Shown: piece after piece, positions 35,148 to 47,579 of the stretch | Layout: every line of letters begins with the position of its first letter | Numbering within the stretch: the first letter of the stretch is position 1 | Origin: Sipunculus nudus | Lineage: Eukaryota; Annelida; Sipuncula; Golfingiida; Sipunculidae | DNA length: 64,000 nucleotides | Direction of reading: 5' to 3' | NCBI GenBank assembly: GCA_026874595.1 | Contig: CM049314.1 | Span: 24,751,729 to 24,815,728, forward strand | Program-made: the position numbers and the translations under genes | Notes under the pieces: generated by a model | Seen by the model: the letters and a program-made list of their open reading frames with translations, nothing else | The model's database searches: none | Told to the model about the DNA's origin: nothing

Positions 35148-37217
35148 CATACAAAGAAACAAACGCCCTTCCTATCACCCCATTATAAAGAAATAACATT
35201 TCTACCAAATAATCAAAACCTAATTTTAGATATTGGTTTCGTCATTTTATGTTATTGTTGTGTTATAGTGGTTTTTTTTTATCATGAATAAGTATATATG
35301 AGTGATATTAATTTTATTTCATGTATTTTTTAAGTAAGAAAAATGTATCGCTCATTGACTCCTATATAAACTGACTGCAGCTCTATTTCAGTTTGTACCA
35401 TTGAAATCACTCGAACTCACGAACTCATGTTATATATTAATAAGTAACACATAAAGTTGCTATAAAAATAAGAGATATGCATATACGAAACATGATTATT
35501 CAGGTTTATACATCGATTTATGCAAAAAAAAAAAAATGATTGAACTTTTAAATAATAGGCCTAATATATTGGAAACGTTAATGTTCTAAAAATATTCTTA
35601 TCACAACAGGAAATCGGGGGATTTACTCTTGAATACGATCCTTGGAATGATATTATTTTAGGATGATTTAATGAAGTCACAAATTTACTTATAAATGATC
35701 TTTAACGTGCCTTTCTTTATGATGTGATGTTAAGATCATTTTGTTTTTGTAATGTTAGCCATTCTCCCCAAGCCTCAGTTGTGAACATTGTGGCGTCAGT
35801 TCTTTTAACCATTATTAAGTGAACATGAATTAGGTAAACATATTTTTATGCAATAAAACATGCAACGTTTGTACATATATTTTTTTCACACGGTTGAATG
35901 CTCTGTAAATGTGAATACAGCTGGATTAATGTTTATGTGCCAAAGATATGAAATGCCTAGTCCTTATTTATCATTTTTATGATATTTCTCTAACTGTAAC
36001 TAGCAAGTAACCATTAAATGTAGCATGTAAACGATATATTTGGACCCAAGAAGCCATGATATTAGCATTCTCATGCGAAAGGGATAAAAAAGTGTTTAAC
36101 TGATATGTTGAGGGTATGTGAGTAAATATTAGCAACTCTCATTGTCCAAAAAAAAAAATACAAAGAATGAATAGGATAGTTATAAGTATGATAAAAAGTA
36201 TGATATTTGTAAACAGTGGAACGTCTGCAGATTTGAAAATCAGATCTGTACCAATTGAGGTTTCAATTAATTTCTCTCAGTACACCATCCACCGCCGCTC
36301 CAGAGTTGGAGTGGTAGATACAATGTTGCGGTTCTTTGTAAAACGTACCTGTCTATACATTTACATTTACTTAGGCCATCTTTCATCCGATATTTGGATG
36401 ATTATGAAATAGGCCTATAATTGTAATGTTCGTTGTCTTTTTTTATTTTGTGAACTTTTATTTTGATTTTGTGTTGAATCTGGCATAGTTACCACCGGCC
36501 TCTAAAACGAAATTAAGACGAAGATTGTATTTCTTGCCATCTGAAGAAACCACAGAAAATGGACCAATACAGCTTAAGAATTTTAATTAAATTTACTTGA
36601 ATTAAAGCTAAATGAAACCGTTACCTCAGTAGTGAAATAAAAGACGCTAATTATTTTTATCTGCATTCGAAGGTTACCATTAACTTGCAATGTATATTGT
36701 TTGCTCAGTTCAGGCCAATAGCATCAGTTTTATATAGTTCATCACGGGACCATTGGTGATCACAAAATTTTCCTGAAGAGAACCCACCACAGGCCAGGGT
36801 GTCATAAGAAGTGTTTCTTTGATATATGTATTATAGTTTATTGAACAGTGGTTTTAGACATCGATGATACAGACATATCGCTTTTGTTATAATCCTTATC
36901 TGGTTCCTGCTGTTCTTATTAATAAAATGTTTAAAGAAATCCTGAATTGTTTCTTGTGTGTTTATTGCTCAGTAAAGTATTACATATGTTATGGAGTTTT
37001 GTATACGGAGACAGCGCCCTGATGTGCTGGTTCAGGTAATGTCAAGAACTACTGGTATATGAAAATTACTTTAAAATGATACTACAGTTTTTATTGTCCT
37101 GAAATTCGGTGCTTTTTTCAGAAAAAAACCTGTTTTATTGAGATCTAGAATTTCTTGACCCCTGCAGTTGCCATCGCCTTAAAAAAGTCACGACATTTGA
37201 AAATTTAATATTCAGTA
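34173..37217. other. Intergenic, no gene recognised
   Basis: AT-rich sequence with a long (TA)n tract at 35053-35147. Open frames here translate that tract or are short. No repeat ends or RNA gene were seen. Confidence 0.5.
35053..35147. repeat. (TA)n microsatellite
   Basis: About 95 bp of nearly pure TA with one TAA interruption near 35122. Confidence 0.95.
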
Positions 37218-37425
37218 CAGAAGCGGATCCAGGGGGGGGGGGGGCGGTCCGGATCCCCCTTCTTCACCCGAAGCAACTTTTTAGAAGGGTTTTAGACGAA
37301 ATTTTGCCGCCTGGACCCCCCCCCCCCTTTACCGGAAATCATGACCTTTTTATTTTTAGGATTTTCATTAGTTCTCCTGGGTTAGCCCCCCCCCCCCTTT
37401 TTCCTAAATCCTGGATCCGCCCCTG
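37218..37425. mobile_element. Short MITE with GGATCCAGG ends and G/C runs
   Basis: The left end CAGAAGCGGATCCAGG continues into a G-run. The right end CCTGGATCCGCCCCTG follows a C-run and CCTAAAT. These are inverted copies with two changes. Two more C-runs lie inside (about 37316 and 37387). The CAG start and 208-bp size suggest a hAT-type MITE, but no 8-bp duplication survives. Confidence 0.65.
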
Positions 37426-38004
37426 TTCAAAAGTTCATGATTTTGTTGGAATTTTCAAAATATCGTGAACTTTTACTTGCAGACTATCTCAAAATAGGTC
37501 TGGTCCATGCTCTCTTTCTGTAGGTGATTAAGTAATGATTTAATGAATCGCGACAACCGCAGTACCAAGTGCCACGGAGGAAATTTATACAGCCTTCTAC
37601 GATGGGACATCATCATGTTCGTTGTCCGTCCGTTAACTTTTAGTGCCCAAATGATTTTGGGCGATGTGTCTTGACATGTATTTAAATGTCAGTGACTGCC
37701 AGCTACGCCATCTTGCGGGCCCTTTTTATACTCCTGGTGGGTCTTTAAATTCTTACAAACATTATAAATCTCGCCCGAGTTCGTTTGTATGGAAAAACAA
37801 TGTATACTAGCAATTACTCGTGCTACGCACGGTTTTGGGCGAGCATTTAGTTCTGATGTCAAATAGTATGTCATAGTTTCATGTCTTGGGTGTACAATGT
37901 TACTGTCTCTTTGAATCCGACATTTGGTATAAGTGTTCTGTCTCTGAGTTAACCTTGTGTCGGAGTCTGAATGACCTGGACGAATACGTTCTTGTCCGAA
38001 TGGT

Positions 38005-38116
38005 GGAATGTCTTCGGACAAACCCGGAGCATATGTATGTCAAAAATCACGGCAAACCGTAATGTCAGAGGAGACGTAAATTCACACAAATCGCGTTACG
38101 CTATTAATATATAGAT
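38005..38116. repeat. ~110-bp repeat, copy 1 (with 39825-39942)
   Basis: GGAATGTCTTCGGACAAACC, GAGCATATGTATGTC, AAAATCACGGCAA, TCAGAGGAGA, TTACGCTAT and AATATATAGAT occur in the same order and orientation as at 39825-39942. Confidence 0.8.
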
Positions 38117-39824
38117 CCATTATATGCATGGTGTTATGCATAAAACTCTAATTGAAGCCGAGAGGTTGGCCGGAGAATTTTCGAAGAATTTGATATGTTA
38201 AATAAAATCATTTTTATATGAAAATATGTATTATGCTGAACATCGCCATTTAAAGTTGCCCTCCGCGCCCGTGAATCCGCCAGTAAAGGAACCTGTTATC
38301 TTGCATGGTAGTACAGTACAGCGCTGAAACGTAATCTCGATAATTGCATTCCGGTTATAACACACAAAAACTGAGCACTCACATGGTCGGGCAATCCCGC
38401 TGCGCAAAAGTTCGTGGTAGCATTATATTATGTGGTACATTTAATGGCTGTATATATTTTTAAATATCACGCACTCCTTTCTGTTTGAAAGCTGAGCCAA
38501 TGTTTTCCAGTGAGACAGTCACTGCGTTCAGGCAGTTTGTTAAACCCGGATCCCACTCCGGATCCCGGAACCCAAGAAAAATTTGTAATTCTTAAACTCT
38601 CATGGTAATTTGTCCAGATATTCTAGTATAATCGTATCTAAACACATATTTTATATTATGTTTGGTTAAAACATAAAAAAATAGTCTGTTTTGCAACAAA
38701 ATTTGATAAAAAAAAACACTTACGGACCCTGGGGCACGGACCTCACGGATTACACGGACCCCGTTTTCTCGTTGTTTTACCATTTCTTTAGTACATGTAT
38801 TTGACATCACGTTTAGCCATGACATGTGATTTATTATTGTGTTTGTAGCTGTATTTTTACATTTCTGTCATAATTTTATATTTGCTATTTATTTTATTTG
38901 TGAAGCGTTTTAAAAAGTATTATAATTTAAAACATTTACAAAATCATTATTTTGGAACCTGTAGTTGCTTGAAATGCAAGTAATCAACAATTCCTTTCGG
39001 TATTTATATTATTGCCAACTTTAAAATTGCATGGTTGTTATGAACGATGCACGAAACCTGTTGTTATGTGGAAGTGCTCTGATATATCAGTCTCAGGTCC
39101 GCTCAACTGTTAGTGCACTTCAAATTAAATCTGTGTCCGCACTATTATATTTTTATTTAAAATAACAAATATTATATTTAGTGTGTGACATGAGTGCTAT
39201 TTTTGTCCTCTTTTAGTCATAAACAAAAATATGAGCGGTGGTTTCTGGGTTTCGTCAAAATTGAACAGTCGGCTTATTCAAGTAAATGAGGTCCGTCTTC
39301 ATCGAAATATTTTTGTAATTATAAATCTTTCAGTGAATCGGTCATTTACAAATGTGCAACATTTAGGGACTTTGCTCTGTTCTTGCATCAACAATAGTGT
39401 TTTTATCGGTATAAATAATGGAAAATGAGGAAATAGGTTTATGGGGTCCGGGGACCGTGGGGTTCGGATTTTACTCACTACCCTGCATTCACTACCGCTC
39501 GGAAATTTTCATTCTTTGAAAGATCCCCCTTTTGAGCATTTTCCTCACGCGAGATCTCCTTGTGCACAATAGACCTTTTCGCTGCGCGGAGGTTGCCTTT
39601 TGAGAAGGGATCACCAATGGGGATTATTTCGGGCCGGTCACCGCAAATTTAAGAAAAGCCAAGATAGGGCCCCCGGAGAAAAAACTCTGTCCCGCCATGA
39701 AACACTCTGTGGCCATTGTGTTACCAGGCCCGAGGACACAAAGAAAAGAGGCGCCCGCGGGGGAGCAAATATTAAAATTATTAATTATGGAGGTAATACG
39801 CAAATATTGCAAATAAAAGGGGGC

Positions 39825-39942
39825 GGAATCTCTTCGGACAAACCCAGAGCATATGTATGTCGAAAATCACGGCAATCGTACGGCGGTATCAGAGGAGATG
39901 CGGGAAATCACAAAAATCGCCTTACGCTATAAATATATAGAT
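39825..39942. repeat. ~110-bp repeat, copy 2
   Basis: GGAATCTCTTCGGACAAACC, GAGCATATGTATGTC, AAAATCACGGCAA, TCAGAGGAGA, TTACGCTAT and AATATATAGAT match copy 1. At its right edge it passes directly into the fragment at 39943-40260, so the two may form one composite element. Confidence 0.8.
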
Positions 39943-40260
39943 TTAATGAGGTCACAAGGCTACTGTATGGTGTCGCCGCGATAACGTATCAGGAATATGA
40001 TGGATTTTTATGAAACTCAACAGCAATTTTAATCAATATAATATCTCGCTCAAGTTCGATTCCTGGCAAAATCTATGCATATTTAATGAGGTCAGAGATC
40101 ACTTGACTTTAGTGGTGCCTTGATGACTTCCAAAAAATCTGATGAATTTCCACGATGAATATGAATATTAAATACAGTTTCTCAGAAAAAAATTTTGCTT
40201 GAGTAAAATTCAAGAATTTTTATGAGTTTAGATGTCACAAGGTATGCGAAGGACGTATTA
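39943..40260. mobile_element. Partial relative of the 24.1-24.6 kb MITE
   Basis: TTAATGAGGTCACAAGGCTAC, AATATGATGGATTTT, AATATAATATCTCGCT and GCATATTTAATGAGGTCAGA follow the same order as 24275-24430. The left terminus is missing and the right end (GGACGTATTAC near 40250) is only weakly similar to GACGGGCGTATTAT. Confidence 0.6.
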
Positions 40261-40781
40261 CATGCACTATATTCTATGCGCATGTTGTTTTAAGTCGGGA
40301 GAAATTCATGAAAATGTGATCTTTCGGAAGAGTAGGGACCCTGTCCTGTGGCCGACTTTACTGTAGTTCAGATAGTGGCCACGGAACACCACCAGATGAT
40401 GTTTCTACTAAAAACTAAAATAATAGAGGCGATCTCATCTTCATACCAAGTTTGTGGCTGCGCTTTCACAGACCTTGATTCGGCGACCCGCTCTGGTGTC
40501 AATTTTATGAAAAAGAACAAGCCTGCAAGTGTTCGGGCCTAAATCACATTGTTAAACAAATACAACTATTAATATGCAAATCATACACCTAACACATTCT
40601 TTGAATAAGCACACGTGCCAAAAACTCAAGAGGATTATTGGATTGGATAGATTCCTGATGCCATCCCGGCAATGCTCAACGTTTGATTAACACATCGCAC
40701 CAGACGTCCGCGTACCGCGTAGAACAAGTGTAGGAAGTTACAAGCGCCTCAAAGCAAGTCACTCCCCAACTCATCTTGTGG

Positions 40782-40787
40782 ATATAT

Positions 40788-40843
<56 letters not shown>
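40782..40843. repeat. (TA)n microsatellite
   Basis: About 62 bp of TA with one AA interruption at 40801. Confidence 0.95.
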
Positions 40844-40846
<3 letters not shown>

Positions 40847-43350
40847 CCCTATATTTGTTTCTCTCTTGAAATAGACCTGCTTATGCAAAATGTGTTCATC
40901 CCTTTTCTTCAGACTTTTGCTATAACAACGATAGGAACTGGAATACTTTTATGTTTGTTACTCTGTTATAGCTTGTGTCCTCGCCATTTTCTATGATGGA
41001 AACCAGACGGAATACCCGTGCAGCAGTTCAAGAAATAAAAATAATTATTTTGACATAAAATCTCAGGGGACATTTTCAATATGAACATTTTTAACTGTGA
41101 TAAAAAAAATATTTTTTTCTTTCAGGGTCCATTGTTTTATAGCTTTAATCCCCAGCAAGCCGCATAGAATTCGCTCATTTATTGAATGTATGTGATGATA
41201 CGCCATAATTAAAAATACGGCGAATGTTTAACATGGCAGAGTTCAACAGGAAAGTGTTCAAAGCAAAGTGTTGCAGAAGCAAATAAATTCTATTTATATT
41301 ATACGTATATTATGTTGTATATAGACACCAGGCGACATAATATTTCGCCCGTAGCCACATTCAGGGAAACTAAGTTTTCTTTGAAATATATATTTGTGTG
41401 TGAGGGTGTGTGTGTGTGTGTGTGAGTGTAGAACTAATTATTGGGTCTGCTAAATGTGGCAATAAATTGACTAAGTGATATTTCATTGTCTGTCAGTGGT
41501 AGGTTTCGATGACTGACAAAGGTCGCCGACCTGATGAACCATATTTAAAAACAAACACATAATACTTCTCTCAGCAAGAAGCAATTGTGACATATAATCC
41601 CATATTGTATTTACCCAGGATGCAACGAATGGGATGAGAACTAAATAATGTGATCTTGTCGTGCGGTGCGCTTGTACGACCATCGAGTTGCTGACCTCCT
41701 GGTCTTTAGGTTGTGTGATTTAACCAGCTGTTTTCTAAATTTATATATATTATTGTTATTTACAAATATATGTGGATGTCATGTACTTTTAGAGCCCGCA
41801 ATAAAAATATGATCTGATGATCTTCTGTTACTATGTGTAACTTCTGATAGTAAAATTTGAGATACCATCAAGCAAGGACATTAATGGAGGCACATATATG
41901 AAACCCAAAGACATTTGTTGGATAACGCATTCCTAATTTTATTTCCCAGAATCACCCCAAGTACACTGAACTAAATATTAACACCGCACATTTTCTGTCA
42001 AGACTGTACTGGACCTATCAGTTATTTTTTGTGTGTATATTACCCTATATATGCAAAGGTTTATTTACTCCTGCACGCGAGAGCAAAGCATAACAGAGGG
42101 TTTTTATCCTGTAAATAGCGAAACAATATAATTGAAATATATATTCATATTCTATTCAGTTGTGCTGATTGAGTAACCGTGACATCCCGACTCAACAGGC
42201 ACTGATCATTGGGCTGGTAGCCTACTTGTGTCGTTATACAAGCGATATCGAGGAATGCATCCCACATGTCTTCCATCATGTTGCATTCATAATGTGATAA
42301 ACAACCCATAATGTTTACATTAGCCTACGAATTGAATAAACACAAGATAATACATGTGGACTCACAACCCAAACTGAGACTCCGTCTCTATGGTAACGAG
42401 TTATTTCCTGTATCGCGTACACGTTGGCTGCGTCCTGTAACCTGTGCGAGCCATGCCCGTATTCATGTGGTCAGAAATTCAACAAATATGCGGAGGGGTT
42501 TACTGAGTTAAAACGGAATTGTTCTCGCTCATGTTTGGTGTTGTTAGGAGTATACTAAAAGGGCTAACGATTAGTTTGGTTTATGTCAATTGACAGTGTA
42601 CCTGTAGTCCATGAGAAATGATGAAAATATTTGCATCCTCATAGAAACTTAAAATGCGTTCCTCGCTGAAGGATGTAACGGCACTCTGACAGCCAGTGCG
42701 CTGGTCGTTTACTCTCTAATGTCAGAGGGCCGGAATGGCGCTGCAGATTGAGCTGCCAACACTCCTGTATCAAATTCCTCTCCCCACTATCAATACATGA
42801 GGGTTGTAATTCATACTTGATACAATAACTCTGTTGGTCATCGATCCGATTTCATGGAATGTCAAAATCTCAGAAATCTCATTCGTGAGGTCTCATTAAA
42901 AGGTGAATTAATGACAGTCAAGGTCCAATATTGTTTCGGAAGCCACAGCTGTGATACATTCCGTTCCCAGGTAGTGTACCCGAATCGGAATTAAGCGCCT
43001 TGAGACGAGTCGATGTCCGACATATTCGTAGATTGTGCTGTAGCATGACTGAGACAGGCGTTGTATGAATGTTGTGTGTGTAAGGAATGTCAACTCGTGA
43101 CCCCGACAAGGTTGTAAAGTACATTCCCCAATATCCTGTCGATCATAATACCCTAAATGACAGACACACAGTTCACTGAAATGTGCATACCAAGAAAATA
43201 CTTTTTATGTACATATAACTGAAATACATTGATGCGAACCAGAAATAAATATCATGTCACGTTGGCCGGGGGCAATGTATCCGATTGATATCACGCCTGG
43301 ACGGTTAAATATATATTCAACTACAGGTTTAGGACCGTAAAGGTCCTAAA
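40844..43350. other. Intergenic, no gene recognised
   Basis: It contains a short (GT)n run near 41405-41425 and scattered CpG. No exon, RNA gene or defined repeat was recognised. 5' exons of the downstream TRPM gene could hide here. Confidence 0.4.
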
Positions 43351-44052
43351 TTAGGGCCCCGCAATTGCCAGTTCCACAAAATGGCAGCCTAGCTACCATA
43401 TTTGATGTCAGATTGCTCTATTTTATCAGCACAAACAATGTAAAATCATGTAATTATCAAACAGTTCCTGCCAAAGGATGTTAAAATATTAGCATGGCAG
43501 CCATATTGGATTTCACAGAAGTCTAAAATCTGGAAGGAGACATCCCCTCATGGGTGTCAGTATTACGATAAATTTTCGCCAAGGAAAACAGGTCTGTCAA
43601 CAGGTTTATAGCCATAATAGGCACCTATCATCCCTGTGATTTGAGAAAGATCGAGCATATTCTGGTTGAGATATGGCGTACGGAATGAAATCACCGATTG
43701 TACTGTGGCGGCCATATTGGAATTCGGACAGGTCTGTTATTCGTTTGATCTTGAGCCCTTATAGGCACCAATCATTCCGGTGAATTGAGAAAATTCAAGT
43801 AAATTCTTGTTGAAATATTGCTCGCGAAATAAGATCACCAACTGTGCTCTGGCAGCCATATTGCAATTCCGACAGGTTGGTAATTCGATGGGTCTAGTGC
43901 CCTCATAGATACCAATCATCCTTATATATTTATGTAAGATAATGCAGCCGAAAGAAAGGAGACGCGTGACGGACCGAAGGACGGCCGGCCGGACGGAGGC
44001 AGGCGGACAAGGTTGATGTTATACATGTATCGATTAACAAGCGGGCCCTAAT
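43351..44052. mobile_element. Non-autonomous element with TTAGGGCCC ends and GACGG microsatellite
   Basis: The left end TTAGGGCCCCGCAATTGCC is mirrored by the right end GCGGGCCCTAA. TAAA abuts both ends and may be the target duplication. Inside are about four units of 115-120 bp, each with GCCATATTG and ACCAATCAT. A GACGGACCG...GGACGGAGG microsatellite lies at about 43969-44009, close to the right end. It is related to 1775-2098. Confidence 0.7.
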
Positions 44053-44741
44053 AAACTGATAAATGTATAACAGGCGATGATTTGACGATTGGATGGTGGT
44101 GTATTAATTTTTTATTAATGACACCTGGTGTCCATTCATTCATGGAACAAGTGAAATTTAATGGACAAAACACCTCATTTACCATCACACTTTCAGTGAA
44201 AGATCTTTCGTCAGCCAACAATGTTTTGAAATGATGGTTGTTTCAAAACAAAATGTGAATACTGATTTAATAAAAGCTGAGCTAAATGTGTTATTTTCCG
44301 GTCCGTGAAAAACGCTTGATAAACGGATATGGTGTTATTTTGGTTATCATATGTCACAAGGCTCAGTTGCTAAGGACATAAAGGTATTCTGCTGAAACAA
44401 AGACACACATGTATACATACATATGCTTTATAATATACTATTTATATACCCGAATGTAATGTAGAAGTTACTGATTTCACTGTCTAGCCCTCAGCCCCCC
44501 TCGGAATCGTAAAACCCCCATTTTTAATGATTAATGTTCGTAAGTGGGTGGCATATCACTGTCATAAGTTTCGTTTTATCTGCACTGCCACAGGTCCGTT
44601 AAAATAAGAGTGTATAAGCTAGATCATTAGTTGGCATTTATAATCCTATCTATCTAATGTCTTTCGACATTTTTCGCCGAATATGTGTATTAGATGGTCT
44701 GATTCGTATCTGTTACAATTGAAAATATCCGGCGCTGGCCA

Positions 44742-44785
44742 AAGCAGACGATCAGTAAAGCAGACGATCGTTCAAGCAGACGATC
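44742..44785. repeat. Three copies of AAGCAGACGATC at exact 16-bp spacing
   Basis: The 12-mer occurs at 44742, 44758 and 44774, separated by AGTA and GTTC. Only the 12-mers are conserved, not the 4-base joints. Confidence 0.85.
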
Positions 44786-47515
44786 GGAGAAGTACTCCCA
44801 ATGCGCATGCTGTTGACTGAAGTGTATTGTCTGTTTCATAGTTGGATCAAAAGACATGACTTTTGGGCGTAGATCTATGGCACATTGTTATACACGTAGT
44901 GGCCATTACGCACGGTCACCTTGCCTCACGGTACTTACATAACCAAGCACGGTCATATTGCCGTAACGGTACCTGAGGAATCATTATCCATTGTGACCTC
45001 ATGATTTCCCACGTGGTGACCTTAACTCAATGCAGTTCCAGCTCTCAGGTGACTTATGTTACTGGGAACATAGGCACATATCAAACACGGATGGCAATTC
45101 CATTCACATATATACTTTGGACATTGGAAAATTTATAAACTCTAATTAGTTTAAATAACAGGTAAGGCCTACGAAAATCACCTTCAGTCAGATCTAGCTG
45201 GTAACTAACGGTCCTCTTGGCACGTTAAGATTCTGACTGCTTGTGAAATTTATAGTTTTGTTGTTATTTGGCTGTGCCATTTTACATATTCCAAACAAAG
45301 GATTTTCTACCTTCATTTCATTTTTTACTTTTATCAGTCGTTCTATATCATTATGTTTGTATGTATGTGTATAGCCTTCATGGAAAGACTGATGCCCACG
45401 GCTGTCTGGTCTCTGGCAGGTTTGAAGGGAAACTGGATACAAAAATACACTGTGATATGTCCAGTGTTTCCCCCTGAAATTTTCCTATCACTCATTATGT
45501 TTATGTCAATGAAATATAGAAGGTATGACTTTTCTCAGCCAACTTCTGGGGTGTGGAAATCCTTGGCGGATTTGCTGTTGACATTTGTATTTTCATTTTA
45601 TAAAGCTTCTTTTTTGAACATGAAAATTAAGTGGGTCCAGTAATAATGATACATTTGTGGATTTACCAATTCATCTCTAGCCACAAGCTGAGCTATAATT
45701 TTTTAACCTTTCACAGAAATGTTACGACAAGGTAAGTTTCTTCACATTAATCTGGTTCGGTTTTCTTCCATCTGATGATGCCCCGGGTATATCTGAATCA
45801 ACCAGTGGAATATGTTTGTACTATAGGCAATAATATAATATTGATGATATTGGGACCGTGACACATCATAAAAATTTATTCTCAGAATCTCAAGCCAAAT
45901 GAAGTTCCTCACTAGGCTATAAGTTAAGGATTCCGAAATATATCTTGTTTTAATGTATAAAATATTATTACAATCTGATCCTCACAGGCGTCCAAGCGAC
46001 AAAGCAATGCGCGAAAGTGCACTTGCGTCTGCCAAAACCCTTGTTTAGTGAGCCGATAGTAAACACAAAACGTGTCTCTTGTACATTACATCTCATGACA
46101 AATTTATAATATTCACAGCTTAAATGAATATCTTTTTCAATAAAACCAGATCAAAATGCCCCACAACCAAAACGTTTATTAGCTGTGACCATTTTTATGA
46201 GGTATCCTATTGGTGGCACCATAGCATGCAATATCAGTGACCGAATTCACTTTACCCGAGCCCATAAATGTAACAATTGTTTAGCAAGTATGGATCGTAA
46301 ACTTTAAATCTTTGTTACAAAACATAAGTGAAATATATGTAGTTTTATGTTATCATTAATTATAAAAAAGGGCTCAATCATTCTTCGGCAAAGAGTAATC
46401 TTTTCAGGATATATAATATCCTCGTCTCGCCTGTCTCTCTACATGCGAAGATAAGCTAACCAAACCCTGCAGGCGTGCGCTCAAACACACACTGTGCACA
46501 TCTCGTGGAAAAGGGCTATTTTCCTGCAAAAAATTTGAAATCTGTGATTATTAATGACCTACCAGACATAGAGAGAATTTAGAATTTCTTATTCGATATG
46601 TCAGCCAGTCAAATGCTTATGAATAAAACTTGTGCTTTATTGTTTACTAAACCCACCAGAAGTTAATTTCATAGAAATTTCAACTGTAATGTTTAAATTT
46701 TAATGAAGACTGGTCAAGAGAAAATCAAAAGAAATATATTGATCATGCCTAGATACGACAGTGGCTTAAATTTGCCTATTTCATCAGCTCAGGCCAAAAC
46801 ATAAAAACAGAATAAAAACTAACCACTATAAACAGTTTTATGATAGAAACCTATAGCGAAGCTTGAGACAAATCATATTAATTTCAACATCACAAGTTCA
46901 CAGGTCTAGGTACAGAGAGTATGGTCTGGGGGAATCCCAGCGCAGAGGTTATACACGTACAGCATCCTGTTAGTAACAGGATGTCATGACACGACCAGGC
47001 TCGTCCCAGGTTATACTGTGAGCCAGTGCAGTCCAGGCGTGCTTACACGTCCCCGTGCAATATGGTACGTACAATACATCATGTATATATTATATACTTT
47101 TTACATCTATATACATTTCAAGTTAACGGGGATTGGTTTAGTTTCTATGTTATCACGTACTTTTACATTTCAATGTTTAACTCTTAATGTTGGAAAATTT
47201 GACCTGATAATTACTGGGTTTTCATCCCGGTAATGTAGGTTCATTACACCATTCGCATGTGCTGGTACCATGCATTAAGCACGAATTGCGCATTATCTGA
47301 CAAAAGGTCATTCAGAACTTACCGATGTTGGCCTATTTTGTGTTCTAGTTCACCAAATTAGCATTTATTTGGTGTTTATTTGCATGCTCATCTAGTGCTA
47401 GGATAAAATTGTTTAATATCTGTCTGCCTCCTTGTCTTTCGTTTTTCTATTTTTTTTTTCGGGCTATATAGGGTATCTACCTATCATACAGTAAGCTAAC
47501 ACATGTACATACATA

Positions 47516-47519
<4 letters not shown>

Positions 47520-47573
<54 letters not shown>
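47520..47573. repeat. (TA)n microsatellite
   Basis: About 54 bp of uninterrupted AT dinucleotides. Confidence 0.95.

Positions 47574-47579
<6 letters not shown>

Larger units (their letters stand above)
37426..40781. other. Intergenic repeat-rich stretch
   Basis: It contains a short GTCCGTCCG motif at 37624-37633, the repeat pair 38005-38116 / 39825-39942 and an MITE fragment at 39943-40260. CpG is more frequent than left of 35 kb. Open frames at 37689-38021 (-) and 39600-39932 (+) overlap repeats and show no family resemblance, so no gene is called. Confidence 0.45.

Noticed and set aside
34828-35196. Frames with YIYIYI runs at 34828, 35006, 40676, 57691, 57828 and 63628.
   Set aside because: They are translations of (TA)n tracts.
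39600-39932. 110-codon plus-strand frame in a GC-rich stretch.
   Set aside because: Its end overlaps the repeated block 39825-39942, and the counterpart at 38005-38116 does not keep the frame.
45719-45733. Short candidate first exon: TTTCACAG, then AAATGTTACGACAAG, then GTAAGT.
   Set aside because: Joining its ATG frame to 57664 gives an immediate stop (G+GC TGA), and nothing else supports it.
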